Below are positions 24,422 through 32,269 of a stretch of 64,000 nucleotides of DNA, one piece after another. The notes below the pieces were generated by a model, which was not told the origin of the DNA, ran no database searches, and was given only the letters and a program-made list of their open reading frames with translations. Every line of letters starts with the position of its first letter. The stretch's first letter is position 1. A program made the position numbers and the translations under genes. This DNA is from Pseudomonas sp. R84 (lineage in GTDB: Bacteria > Pseudomonadota > Gammaproteobacteria > Pseudomonadales > Pseudomonadaceae): NCBI RefSeq assembly GCF_009834515.1, contig NZ_CP019426.1:3213501-3277500 (forward strand), written 5' to 3'.

Positions 24422-25986
24422 AAAAAGCCAGGCAAAAAAACGCTCGCGCTCCGGTCTTTCGCGGTTACCTGAAAAACAAGCTCCATGCGGCAGCGCTCGC
24501 CGAAGTTTGTCGGACCTTGTCCAGCGCCCGTTTTGCCGGGCGCGGGGCAGGGGAACCCGGTGCGTGGCGAGCATCACTGTGGATTGCGCGAAAAGTCCGA
24601 GCGCTAGGGTTGACGCCCTGGCAGGGCCGCCGGGGCCTGTTCCAGTCAGTCCCCCTCGGTTGCGCCACGGTGCGATCCGATGCGAAAAGCTGCCGGGCGA
24701 TCATTCAGGGTGATACCCGCTACAACCTCGAACAGGACGATGAACTGCTGATCCGCTCACAGCAAACCAGGGTTTCGCTCGACCACGCGCCTTTGGTGTT
24801 TGTCGGCTATGGCATTGTCGCAGCGCAGTTTGACTGGGACGATTACGCCGGACTGGATGTCGTTGGCAAAGTGGTCGTGGTGTTGCCCAACGATCCCGGA
24901 CGCAACAGCCCGGAAGGCGAACTGTTCCTCGGCCAACGCATGAGTTACTACGGGCGCTGGGAGTACAAATACGAGGAAGCGGCCCGCCAAGGTGCGGCGG
25001 GCGTAATCATCGTCCACACCGATGAACTGTTCGGCAGCGCGTTTCATCTGGTGCAGGACGAAATGCGCCGGCCGTTTCGCTTTCTTCCGCACGCGGTGCG
25101 CAGTCGGCTGGATTTCGAAGGGTTCTGCAGCGAAAGGTTCGCACGGCGATTGCTAGCTGACGGCGGTGTTGACCTTGATGCATTCATCGCCGCACCCAGG
25201 CCAATGGCGGGGCGCCTGTGCCGTCTCGATGCACACCTGCAACTGCGGCTCGATTGCGACATTGGCATCCGGCATTGTCGGAATGTGCTGGCGATGCAAA
25301 AGGGCCGACTGTTTCCCCGCCAATGTGTCCTGTTCTGCGCGCACCTGGATCACCTAGGCAAAACCGCCGACGGCAGCGGTTATTACCCGGGCGCTGTCGA
25401 TAACGCGATCGGTGTGGCGGTCTTGCTTGAGCTGGCCAGACGTCTGGCCGACTCCACGCCGCTGCGGCGCACGGTACTCTTTGCCTGGACGTCTGCTGAA
25501 GAGGTCGGCATGCACGGTTCCGCACGGGTCGCACAGTTGATCCGCGAGACGGGGCTGGAGGTGGTGGCGGCGCTTAACGTCGATGGTTTCGTACCGATTG
25601 GCAGAACCCGTGATCTGTTTCTGGTGGACGGCGATCAGTCCGATTTGCCCAATGCCTTTGTCAGTGCCGCCCACACCCTGGGGCGCACAATCAGTCTCGA
25701 TGAAGAGCCTTCGGCGGGATATTTTTTCCGCTCCGATCAGGCGAGTTTTGCCAGGATTGATATCCCCACGGTGCAGGTGAGCACCGGCAGCGACTTGCTC
25801 AAAGGAGGCGTTGAGGAAGGCATGAAGCGGCATGATTTCTATGACTCGAATACCTACCACCACACATCCGATAGGTTCAACCGCTACTGGGATTTTGCCA
25901 GCGTCATTGCCGATGTCGACGTCCTTGACGAAACCCTGCATCTGCTCGGCGATTCTTCAATGCGTCCGGCGCTGCGCAGGCGTTAA
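24403..25986 (+). CDS. M28-family metallopeptidase, apparently cytoplasmic
   Basis: 527 residues from ATG 24403 with AAGGGGAG upstream, inside the end of the previous gene. The zinc-peptidase domain (about 290-510) keeps the co-catalytic set: H314 in FCAHLDHLGK, D333 in GAVDNAIG, E366/E367 in TSAEEVGMHGS, D394 in LNVDGF and H487 in TYHHTSDR. A PA-like insert (about 130-260) is present, as in many secreted M28 aminopeptidases, but the N-terminus (MRRALLKKARQKNARAPVF) is not a signal peptide. Aminopeptidase action on the 18-residue peptide is an attractive inference. It is probably the last gene of the run. Confidence 0.85.
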   Translation: MRRALLKKARQKNARAPVFRGYLKNKLHAAALAEVCRTLSSARFAGRGAGEPGAWRASLWIARKVRALGLTPWQGRRGLFQSVPLGCATVRSDAKSCRAIIQGDTRYNLEQDDELLIRSQQTRVSLDHAPLVFVGYGIVAAQFDWDDYAGLDVVGKVVVVLPNDPGRNSPEGELFLGQRMSYYGRWEYKYEEAARQGAAGVIIVHTDELFGSAFHLVQDEMRRPFRFLPHAVRSRLDFEGFCSERFARRLLADGGVDLDAFIAAPRPMAGRLCRLDAHLQLRLDCDIGIRHCRNVLAMQKGRLFPRQCVLFCAHLDHLGKTADGSGYYPGAVDNAIGVAVLLELARRLADSTPLRRTVLFAWTSAEEVGMHGSARVAQLIRETGLEVVAALNVDGFVPIGRTRDLFLVDGDQSDLPNAFVSAAHTLGRTISLDEEPSAGYFFRSDQASFARIDIPTVQVSTGSDLLKGGVEEGMKRHDFYDSNTYHHTSDRFNRYWDFASVIADVDVLDETLHLLGDSSMRPALRRR

Positions 25987-26094
25987 AGGCCGGGCTATCG
26001 ACCTTGCATGCAATGATGGCAATATGGCAGCTACTGGAGAGGTAGCATTCGGCGCGAAGCGAAGCCGGATGTCATGCGTATAGGGACGAGGAAT
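25987..26094. other. Gap between peptidase and helicase genes
   Basis: 108 bases. CATTCGGC (26047-26054) and GCCGGATG (26064-26071) can pair with one mismatch, giving a weak hairpin without a T-tract. It may mark the end of the peptide-locus transcript, leaving the helicase as a separate unit. Confidence 0.35.
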
Positions 26095-28806
26095 ATGGCT
26101 TCGATTCAAATGGATGGTGAGGACAAGACCGCAAAGATCAGCGACTGGGCGATTCGCTGGAGCGACAGGGACGCATTTCTGCAGCTGACCTGTCATTATC
26201 CCTCCAGAAAAAAAGACACCCGCCCGCTCAGTGATTGTCTGGTTTCGCCCACCCGCGAGTTGACCAATGTCTTGCTGCACAAGCGCGGCAGCACGATCGT
26301 CAAGCCCATTGCCAACGCTACGATTTACGGCGAACGCTATGCTGTTGTGCACTATCCGGGCAGCAAAAAGCCCTATGTCTACAAGATGGACGGCATTGGC
26401 TTTTCCGTTCCGACACCGATGAAGGACACGCCGGTCTTCCGCTATTTCAATACAGTGGCGAACGCCCGAAAGGATCACGCTGCGTCGCAGACTGATCGTG
26501 AGATTGCCGACAATGTGCTGCGCCAACTCGAAGCTCTGCCCGCCATCGCTGGCACTGCTTTGCAAGCCTACTGTACGGGGCGCAACGGCACGCTGGCTCC
26601 GGGGCAGGGGCTCATCTATCCGTTCGGGCTCAATGAGAGTCAGCTTCAGGCAGTCGAGCGGGCGTTCAGCGCGCAAGTCTGCGTGATCGAGGGTCCGCCA
26701 GGAACCGGCAAGACCCAGACGATCCTCAACATCCTCGCCAATATTCTGTTACGTGGGCAGACGGTAGCGGTGTTGTCCAACAACAATGCTGCCGTGGAAA
26801 ACGTCTACGAAAAGCTGGAGAAATACGGCCTGGGCCACTTGGTCGCCAAGCTTGGCAACCAAGACAAACGCCAGGCCTTCTTCGCCGACTTGCCTGCGTG
26901 GCCATCAAGTCTGCCCGAGCCAGCACTGTCCCTGGATGAGATCCAGGCCTTGCTGGCCCGCTTGAAGCAGCACCTGCAAGACCACAACAGGGCGGCGCAA
27001 CTGCAAATCGAGCTGGACGAGCTGGTCATCGAGCGGCGCTACCTGCAGCAGTGGCAGGCAGAAAGCGAGGTGCAGGCCAACGGTTCGCTCGACAAGTACG
27101 GCCTGACACCGCGCAAGACGGCGGACCTCATGGCCTACCTGGCTTACCTCGGCGAGCAGCGCATTCATCTCAAAGACCGTATCGAGCTACTGTTCAAATT
27201 CAGGATCTTTCGCACCAGGCCATTCGCCGACGCCGAGGCGCGGATGGCCGTTTTCCATGCACTGCAAATGCATTATTACGACAAGTCGCTGCGGGACAAG
27301 GAAGCGCAGTTGCGGGCGTGCCGTGAAACGTTGGCACGCGCGAATTTCACGGCGCTGCTGAAAGAACTGACAACCGCATCGATGCAGCATCTCAAGCACC
27401 ACCTGCAACTTCAGGTACCGCCGTCGGACAGCTTCGATGTCAAAACTTACCGCAGGCATTTCGATGCCTTCCTGCAGCGCTTCCCTATCCTTGGCAGCGG
27501 CACGCACTCGATCGTCAATTCGATCGCGCCGGGAGCAGTCCTCGACTACGTGATCATCGATGAAGCCTCTTTGCAGGACATCGTGCCGGGCATCCTGCCA
27601 CTGGGTTGCGCCAAGAACCTGATCGTCGTGGGTGACAACCGCCAGTTGCCGCATATCCCCGTGGCACTGGGGCTTCAAGCGCCCGCCGAGGCCTACGATT
27701 GCGAGCGCTACAGCTTGCTGGATTCGTGCATTGCCGTGTTCCAGGACGCGCTGCCCAGAACCCTGCTGAAAGAACATTACCGCTGCCACCCCCGGATCAT
27801 TCAGTTCTGCAACCAGCAGTTTTACGACAATGCACTGGTGCCGATGACCGAGGACAACGGCGAAGAGCCCCTGCGACTGGTGGTGACCGCCAAGGGCAAC
27901 CACGCCAGGCAGAACACCAACCTTCGGGAACTGGACTCCCTGCTGAAGGTGCTTGAGGAGGAGGGGCAGCCCATCGGAATAGACGGCGAGGGCCGAGGTT
28001 ACATTGCCCCGTTCAGGGCACAAGTCAATTTGTCCGGCACGCACTTGCCGGCGGATTTCGTCAAGGACACCGTGCACAAGTTTCAGGGGCGCGAGTGTGA
28101 TGAAATCGTGTTCTCCAGCGTGCTCGACAAGAAACGCTACAACCAGGCGCGAACACGCCTGGATTTTGTCGACGACCCCCGCATGATCAACGTGGCCGTT
28201 TCGCGGGCCAAACATCGCTTCACTCTGGTGACCGGGGACGAGGTGTTCACGGACAACAATGGCCACATCGCCGCGCTGATCCGCTACATCAGCTATTACG
28301 CGCAGGATGAGCAGATCGTACGCGCGCCGGTGGTGTCGGCATTCGACTTGCTGTACCGCGAGTACGACCAGTCTCTGGCACGACTGGATGCCCGCTTGCG
28401 GCCCGAGGATTCACGCTACAAGTCCGAGCAGATCGTGGCACAGTTGCTGCGCGAAGCGCTGTCCGCCCCGGCGTGCCAGGCATTGAAGTACCACACACAG
28501 ATCCAGCTGGATAAGCTTGCATCGCCGGCTGGCCTCGACTGGACGGAGCCGCAGCGGGCGTTCATGCGGCGCGCCAGTTGCGATTTCGTGATCTATTTCA
28601 AAGTGGGCAAGCAACCGATAGGTGTGATCGAGGTCGATGGCGGGTACCACGACCAACCTGTGCAGGCTGCTCGGGACGCCATGAAAAATGAGATTCTGGC
28701 TAGAAGTGGCATTCCCATTCTGCGGCTGCGCACAGTTGAGAGTGACATTGAGCGCAAAGTTGGCGACTTTATCGGGCAGTGGGCCAGTCCTGCGCAGAAA
28801 GAATAA
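26095..28806 (+). CDS. SF1 helicase (Upf1-like) fused to a DUF2726 nuclease-like domain
   Basis: 903 residues from ATG 26095; an ATG 21 bases upstream lacks a better site. Helicase motifs: Walker A VIEGPPGTGKTQTI (about 197-210), Walker B IIDEASLQDI near 487, GDNRQLPHIP, LKEHYRCHPRIIQFCNQQF near 558 and VAVSRAKHRFTLVTGD near 699, i.e. AAA_11/AAA_12 architecture. The C-terminal 80 residues read FVIYFKVGKQPIGVIEVDGG with later RDAMKNEILARSGIP, the DUF2726 pattern, which resembles a PD-(D/E)XK/Vsr-type nuclease. Helicase-nuclease fusions of this sort are frequent in phage-defence islands. A defence role is inferred; DNA or RNA processing is the alternative. Confidence 0.85.
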   Translation: MASIQMDGEDKTAKISDWAIRWSDRDAFLQLTCHYPSRKKDTRPLSDCLVSPTRELTNVLLHKRGSTIVKPIANATIYGERYAVVHYPGSKKPYVYKMDGIGFSVPTPMKDTPVFRYFNTVANARKDHAASQTDREIADNVLRQLEALPAIAGTALQAYCTGRNGTLAPGQGLIYPFGLNESQLQAVERAFSAQVCVIEGPPGTGKTQTILNILANILLRGQTVAVLSNNNAAVENVYEKLEKYGLGHLVAKLGNQDKRQAFFADLPAWPSSLPEPALSLDEIQALLARLKQHLQDHNRAAQLQIELDELVIERRYLQQWQAESEVQANGSLDKYGLTPRKTADLMAYLAYLGEQRIHLKDRIELLFKFRIFRTRPFADAEARMAVFHALQMHYYDKSLRDKEAQLRACRETLARANFTALLKELTTASMQHLKHHLQLQVPPSDSFDVKTYRRHFDAFLQRFPILGSGTHSIVNSIAPGAVLDYVIIDEASLQDIVPGILPLGCAKNLIVVGDNRQLPHIPVALGLQAPAEAYDCERYSLLDSCIAVFQDALPRTLLKEHYRCHPRIIQFCNQQFYDNALVPMTEDNGEEPLRLVVTAKGNHARQNTNLRELDSLLKVLEEEGQPIGIDGEGRGYIAPFRAQVNLSGTHLPADFVKDTVHKFQGRECDEIVFSSVLDKKRYNQARTRLDFVDDPRMINVAVSRAKHRFTLVTGDEVFTDNNGHIAALIRYISYYAQDEQIVRAPVVSAFDLLYREYDQSLARLDARLRPEDSRYKSEQIVAQLLREALSAPACQALKYHTQIQLDKLASPAGLDWTEPQRAFMRRASCDFVIYFKVGKQPIGVIEVDGGYHDQPVQAARDAMKNEILARSGIPILRLRTVESDIERKVGDFIGQWASPAQKE

Positions 28807-28904
28807 GCACTAGGGCAGAGGCTGTCAGCCCCTGAAATTCTTCTTTAACTCAAATAAAGTTTTGAAAAAATATTCAAGCTATTTACATGGCAGAGCAGAC
28901 ATAG

Positions 28905-29471
28905 ATGAAACTAAGCTCGCCTGAGAAAAAATCGAAAAGAATAGTCGTTAAAATTATAGTGACTTTGCTTTTTGGTGCATGGCTTAGTTATGCGTTTTGG
29001 TCTGTCGGCATTTCAGCGCGAACAGTTTTAATGCCTGAAGTCCCCGAGTGGCAGACGTATTTGCTGATAAGCGCTATTGCTGGACTTGTTGCGGCGGGTC
29101 GAACAATGCACAGGCGCCCTGACGGTAACACCGCAAGAAAAGTTTTCGATTCTTTTATTGGTTGGTTTTGCTTAGGTTTGATTTTATCTGTAAATAGTTA
29201 TGATGCCGCCGCCTACCTTATGCCTGGCGAGATCATTGAATATGAATCCGCCTATGAAATAACCTATCCTGGCCCTTCCTCTTCAAGGTTCGGTCATTGC
29301 GAGGCAGGATTATGGATCGTAGATTCACGCACGCACCGAAAAATTAAGCTTTGTACGAATAAAGCGGACTTGAATGAAAAAATAAAACAAGGCACGAATG
29401 CTGTGTGGGTGAGGGCCCGAGCAAACAAAATAGGTAGCTACATCGTCGGCTATACATTTTTCCAGAAGTAA
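28905..29471 (+). CDS. Hypothetical membrane protein (188 aa), AT-rich gene
   Basis: Starts MKLSSPEKKSKRIVVKIIVT. Three hydrophobic segments follow the lysine-rich N-terminus (about 15-35, 50-65 and 85-100), then a soluble C-terminal domain of about 80 residues with two Cys (FGHCEAGLWIVDSRTHRKIK and LCTNKADLNEK). The gene and its upstream 100 bases are markedly more AT-rich than the surrounding DNA, which points to recent acquisition together with, or beside, the helicase gene. No family recognised and no clear ribosome-binding site. Confidence 0.65.
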   Translation: MKLSSPEKKSKRIVVKIIVTLLFGAWLSYAFWSVGISARTVLMPEVPEWQTYLLISAIAGLVAAGRTMHRRPDGNTARKVFDSFIGWFCLGLILSVNSYDAAAYLMPGEIIEYESAYEITYPGPSSSRFGHCEAGLWIVDSRTHRKIKLCTNKADLNEKIKQGTNAVWVRARANKIGSYIVGYTFFQK

Positions 29472-29601
29472 AGCGACTATAGGGATAACGCTTTCGATCG
29501 CCGCTTCGATAATGCGCAGAGAACGCCTTAAGCAAGGGGTTCGGGCAGAAGCCGAGGTTTGCCCTACAGCGAGTAGAAGCAAGAAGATCAGGAGTTAAAC
29601 A

Positions 29602-29964
29602 GTGCATTGTACCTGCAGTGGCAGAAGCGATCTGGTAGAGATTGGTCAGCATTACACGGCGTTTGTCGCAGGAATGCGCTGCCTTGCAACGGCGGACTGG
29701 GTCAAACTATTGCAATGCCCCGAGTGTGGGCAGCTTTGGCGCACCGATGAGTGGGATAAGTATCAAACCCTGTACGCCCGCAAGTTGGACTCGCCCGAAG
29801 GCTGGGAATCAGTTGATATGGAATCCTTGATAAAGCTACGCATCGTCGAGAATCATGGCGGTCTGGATACGTCTTCTTGCCTGGCGAAGGACTGCAAACA
29901 ACATGCACTCAAAGGAAGAGCCTATTGCGTTGACCACTTTTATCAAAACGGAACAAGAGTTTGA
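29602..29964 (+). CDS. Hypothetical protein with Cys-rich, possibly zinc-binding, segments (120 aa)
   Basis: GTG start at 29602 with GGAG eight bases upstream. Cysteines pair up as CTC near the N-terminus, CPECGQLW (about 39-46), and a CLAKDC...YCVDHFY set near the C-terminus, which suggests one or two small zinc sites. WRTDEWDKYQ after the CPEC motif resembles conserved hypothetical proteins of pseudomonads. Soluble, no signal peptide. It follows the AT-rich membrane gene by 130 bases. Function unknown. Confidence 0.65.
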   Translation: MHCTCSGRSDLVEIGQHYTAFVAGMRCLATADWVKLLQCPECGQLWRTDEWDKYQTLYARKLDSPEGWESVDMESLIKLRIVENHGGLDTSSCLAKDCKQHALKGRAYCVDHFYQNGTRV

Positions 29965-30028
29965 TCCGCTGAAAGTGGCCATTGCGGCACCTCACTTCTC
30001 CTTTGATGGCTTCAGCATTGATTCTTCC

Positions 30029-30952
30029 TCAGCTAAACGCCTGCGCTTCATCGTGCTGTGACAGCGGCTGCACCGCGAGGTGCGGGGATTCGCCGAAGTA
30101 CTCGATCAGCAGATCCGTGAGCACGCGGATCTTGCGCGCGGGATGCGGGCCTGGCGCGCGGAGGATGTAGGCACCGGCCGGGGGCGGTGGATGGTTGGTC
30201 ATGATCGGTACGAGTGCACCCGAGGCGATGTGTTCGTGGGTGAGGCAATCGGGCAAGTAGGCGACGCCGAGGCCGGCAGTCGCGGCTGCGGCGAGGGCAG
30301 TGCCGTTGTCAGCCTTGAAGCGTCCTTGCGGGCGAACCGTGATGATCTTGTCAGCCTCCATGAATTGCCAGGCTTCGGTGCCTTGCATGAGTGCCTGATG
30401 GGCGTGCAGTTCGTCCGGGGTTTCGGGGGCGCCGTGCGCTTTGATGTAGTCGGGGCTTGCGACGAGCTTGGTGAAGACCGGGCCGATACGTCTTGCGATC
30501 AAGTTGGAGTCCTGCAGATAACCCACGCGAATGGCGCAATCGTAGCCCTCGGTAATCAGGTCAACGAAGCGATCGCTGTAGCAGGTCTGCATGTGCAATT
30601 GAGGGTGACGGCGCGCCATTTCCGCCAGCACCGGGGCGAAGTGTGTCGGCCCGAACGACAACGGCACTGCTACGCGCAAGCGACCGCGAAGGGCGCCGGC
30701 GGGCAAGATGGTTTCCTTGGCGATGTCGATTTCGCTGCAGACTCGGGCGGCGTAATCGCGGAACGTCGCGCCGGCCTCGGTGAGTGATGCCCCGCGCGTC
30801 GAGCGTGCCAGCAGTTGCACGCCCAGTTCTGCTTCAAGCCGGGCCAGCCGGCGGCTGACGATTGATTTCGAAACCCCGAGCCGCAGCGCAGCCTGTGAAA
30901 TACCCCCGGCATCCGCCACTTCGACAAAGGTTTGCAGTTCTTCGATATCCAT
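30029..30952 (-). CDS. LysR-family transcriptional regulator
   Basis: 307 residues. The N-terminal winged helix (1-60) reads LQTFVEVADAGGISQAALRL then SKSIVSRRLARLEAELGVQL, with the effector-binding domain after about 90. Divergent from the isochorismatase-fold hydrolase gene with 179 bases between starts, the classic LysR arrangement, so it probably controls that gene. The effector is unknown. The effector domain includes LRVAVPLSFGPTHFAPVLAE, which is usual for the subgroup that acts on small enzyme genes. Confidence 0.9.
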   Translation of the reverse strand: MDIEELQTFVEVADAGGISQAALRLGVSKSIVSRRLARLEAELGVQLLARSTRGASLTEAGATFRDYAARVCSEIDIAKETILPAGALRGRLRVAVPLSFGPTHFAPVLAEMARRHPQLHMQTCYSDRFVDLITEGYDCAIRVGYLQDSNLIARRIGPVFTKLVASPDYIKAHGAPETPDELHAHQALMQGTEAWQFMEADKIITVRPQGRFKADNGTALAAAATAGLGVAYLPDCLTHEHIASGALVPIMTNHPPPPAGAYILRAPGPHPARKIRVLTDLLIEYFGESPHLAVQPLSQHDEAQAFS

Positions 30953-31131
30953 TTTCGCGTTCCCCTTGGCGCGACACAGTTCGCCTCGGGATGCTACTAC
31001 TGCAGCGAATAGGGGAACAGCACAATGGCTTTTCCAGCCGCGGCGTCACACGCCAGTGTTCTGGAACCCATCAGCCGCACGGGCCACGGCCGCTGCACCG
31101 ACGTGCGTTACCCATACAAAAGGACCTGCAA

Positions 31132-31779
31132 ATGGCAAGCGAAACAATCCGCAACCCCCACACCGATCAACTGCTGACGCCCGACAATTCAGCGTTGATC
31201 ATCATCGACTATCAACCGGTTCAGGTGTCCTCGATCCGCTCGATGCCACGGGATGAACTGGTCTTCAATATCACCAGTGTTGCGAAGGCGGCGCTCAACT
31301 ACAACCTGCCGATCATCCACTCGACCGTCAATGTCGCGACCGGCCGCAACAAACCACCGATTCAAGAGTTGCAAGCGGTGCTCGGTCATCTGCCGACCTA
31401 TGACCGCACATCGATCAACAGTTGGGAGGACACCGAGTTCAAGCAAGCGGTCAAGGCGCTCGGGCGCAAGAAACTGATTATGACCGCGCTGTGGACCGAA
31501 GCGTGCCTGACCTTCCCGGTGCTCGATGCGATCCAGGAAGGCTATGAGGTTTACGTGCCGGTCGATGCGGTGGGAGGCACGTCGCTCGCTGCGCACGACG
31601 CGGCGTTGCGCCGAATGGAGCAGGCGGGTGCGAAGCTCATCAGCCGCGTGCAAATGTACTGCGAACTGCAACGCGACTGGGCGCGAGAGGTAACCGTGCC
31701 AGGTTTCATGGGCGTGTTCGAAAACTTCGACGGCTTCAACGCTGAAAAGGCGCTGGAGGCGGCGGGCAACAAGGCCTGA
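31132..31779 (+). CDS. Isochorismatase-fold cysteine hydrolase (YcaC-like)
   Basis: 215 residues from ATG 31132 with AAAAGGA upstream; the frame extends back to 30862 but overlaps the divergent regulator. Catalytic triad candidates are the Asp in LIIIDYQPVQ (about residue 26), a Lys in NVATGRNKPPI and the Cys in TALWTEACLTFPVLDAI. This is the pattern of YcaC-like hydrolases of the isochorismatase superfamily, whose substrates are often amides or unknown. It is controlled presumably by the divergent LysR. No siderophore genes are near, so true isochorismate hydrolysis is unlikely. Confidence 0.85.
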   Translation: MASETIRNPHTDQLLTPDNSALIIIDYQPVQVSSIRSMPRDELVFNITSVAKAALNYNLPIIHSTVNVATGRNKPPIQELQAVLGHLPTYDRTSINSWEDTEFKQAVKALGRKKLIMTALWTEACLTFPVLDAIQEGYEVYVPVDAVGGTSLAAHDAALRRMEQAGAKLISRVQMYCELQRDWAREVTVPGFMGVFENFDGFNAEKALEAAGNKA

Positions 31780-31955
31780 TTAACGGGCTGTTGTTGAAGG
31801 TGGCGCTGGCGACAGCTGGCGCGGCCTTCATTTAGCTTGTTTCTAATGCCGCAAAATAATCTGAACCGCTCCGAGGCCTGCTCGCCTAATGATTAGCTTG
31901 TGGTCAATCGCACAGGCCCTGTGTCAGTCACGGCACACTCCGAGAGGTGGTCAAC

Positions 31956-32207
31956 GTGGCTAAAGACAAAAAGAAAAGCAAAGACAAAGGTGACGCTTCG
32001 AAAGCCAGCAAGGATTTGAAGGACAAAAAGTCATCGCCTGAGAAGAAATCAGCAGCGGCTTCGGCGCTTTCAAAGTCCTCCGACAAGGACAAGAAAGACA
32101 AGAAGAAAGATGCCGAGCCGAAGAAGTCTGCCAAGAAAGCCGATAGCAAGCCTGAGAAGGCCAAGGATTCAAAGAAGGCTGACAAGCCGGCTAAAAAGAA
32201 AAAGTGA
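31956..32207 (+). CDS. Lysine-rich histone H1-like protein
   Basis: 83 residues from GTG 31956 (AGAGG seven bases before; an in-frame GTG at 31947 is too close to it). The product MAKDKKKSKDKGDASKASKD continues with almost only K, D, S, A, P and E, and ends PAKKKK. Such low-complexity basic proteins bind nucleic acid non-specifically and resemble the C-terminal tails of bacterial H1-like proteins such as AlgP, though AlgP has KPAA repeats that are only faint here. A strong terminator follows. It may condense DNA or bind RNA; that is inference. Confidence 0.65.
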   Translation: MAKDKKKSKDKGDASKASKDLKDKKSSPEKKSAAASALSKSSDKDKKDKKKDAEPKKSAKKADSKPEKAKDSKKADKPAKKKK

Positions 32208-32214
32208 TCTTGAA

Positions 32215-32256
32215 GGCAATAAAAAACCCGGCATTCAAACCGGGTTTTTTATTGCC
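32215..32256. terminator. Bidirectional rho-independent terminator
   Basis: A 17-bp stem (32215-32231 with 32240-32256) has a GC core CCCGG/CCGGG flanked by A-run and T-run arms, so it works on both strands. It sits between the lysine-rich gene and the convergent oprB gene. Confidence 0.9.
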
Positions 32257-32269
32257 TGCTATTTGCAGA

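Noticed and set aside
31132..31779. Siderophore-type isochorismatase
   Set aside because: No siderophore genes are near and the sequence is of the YcaC-like type.
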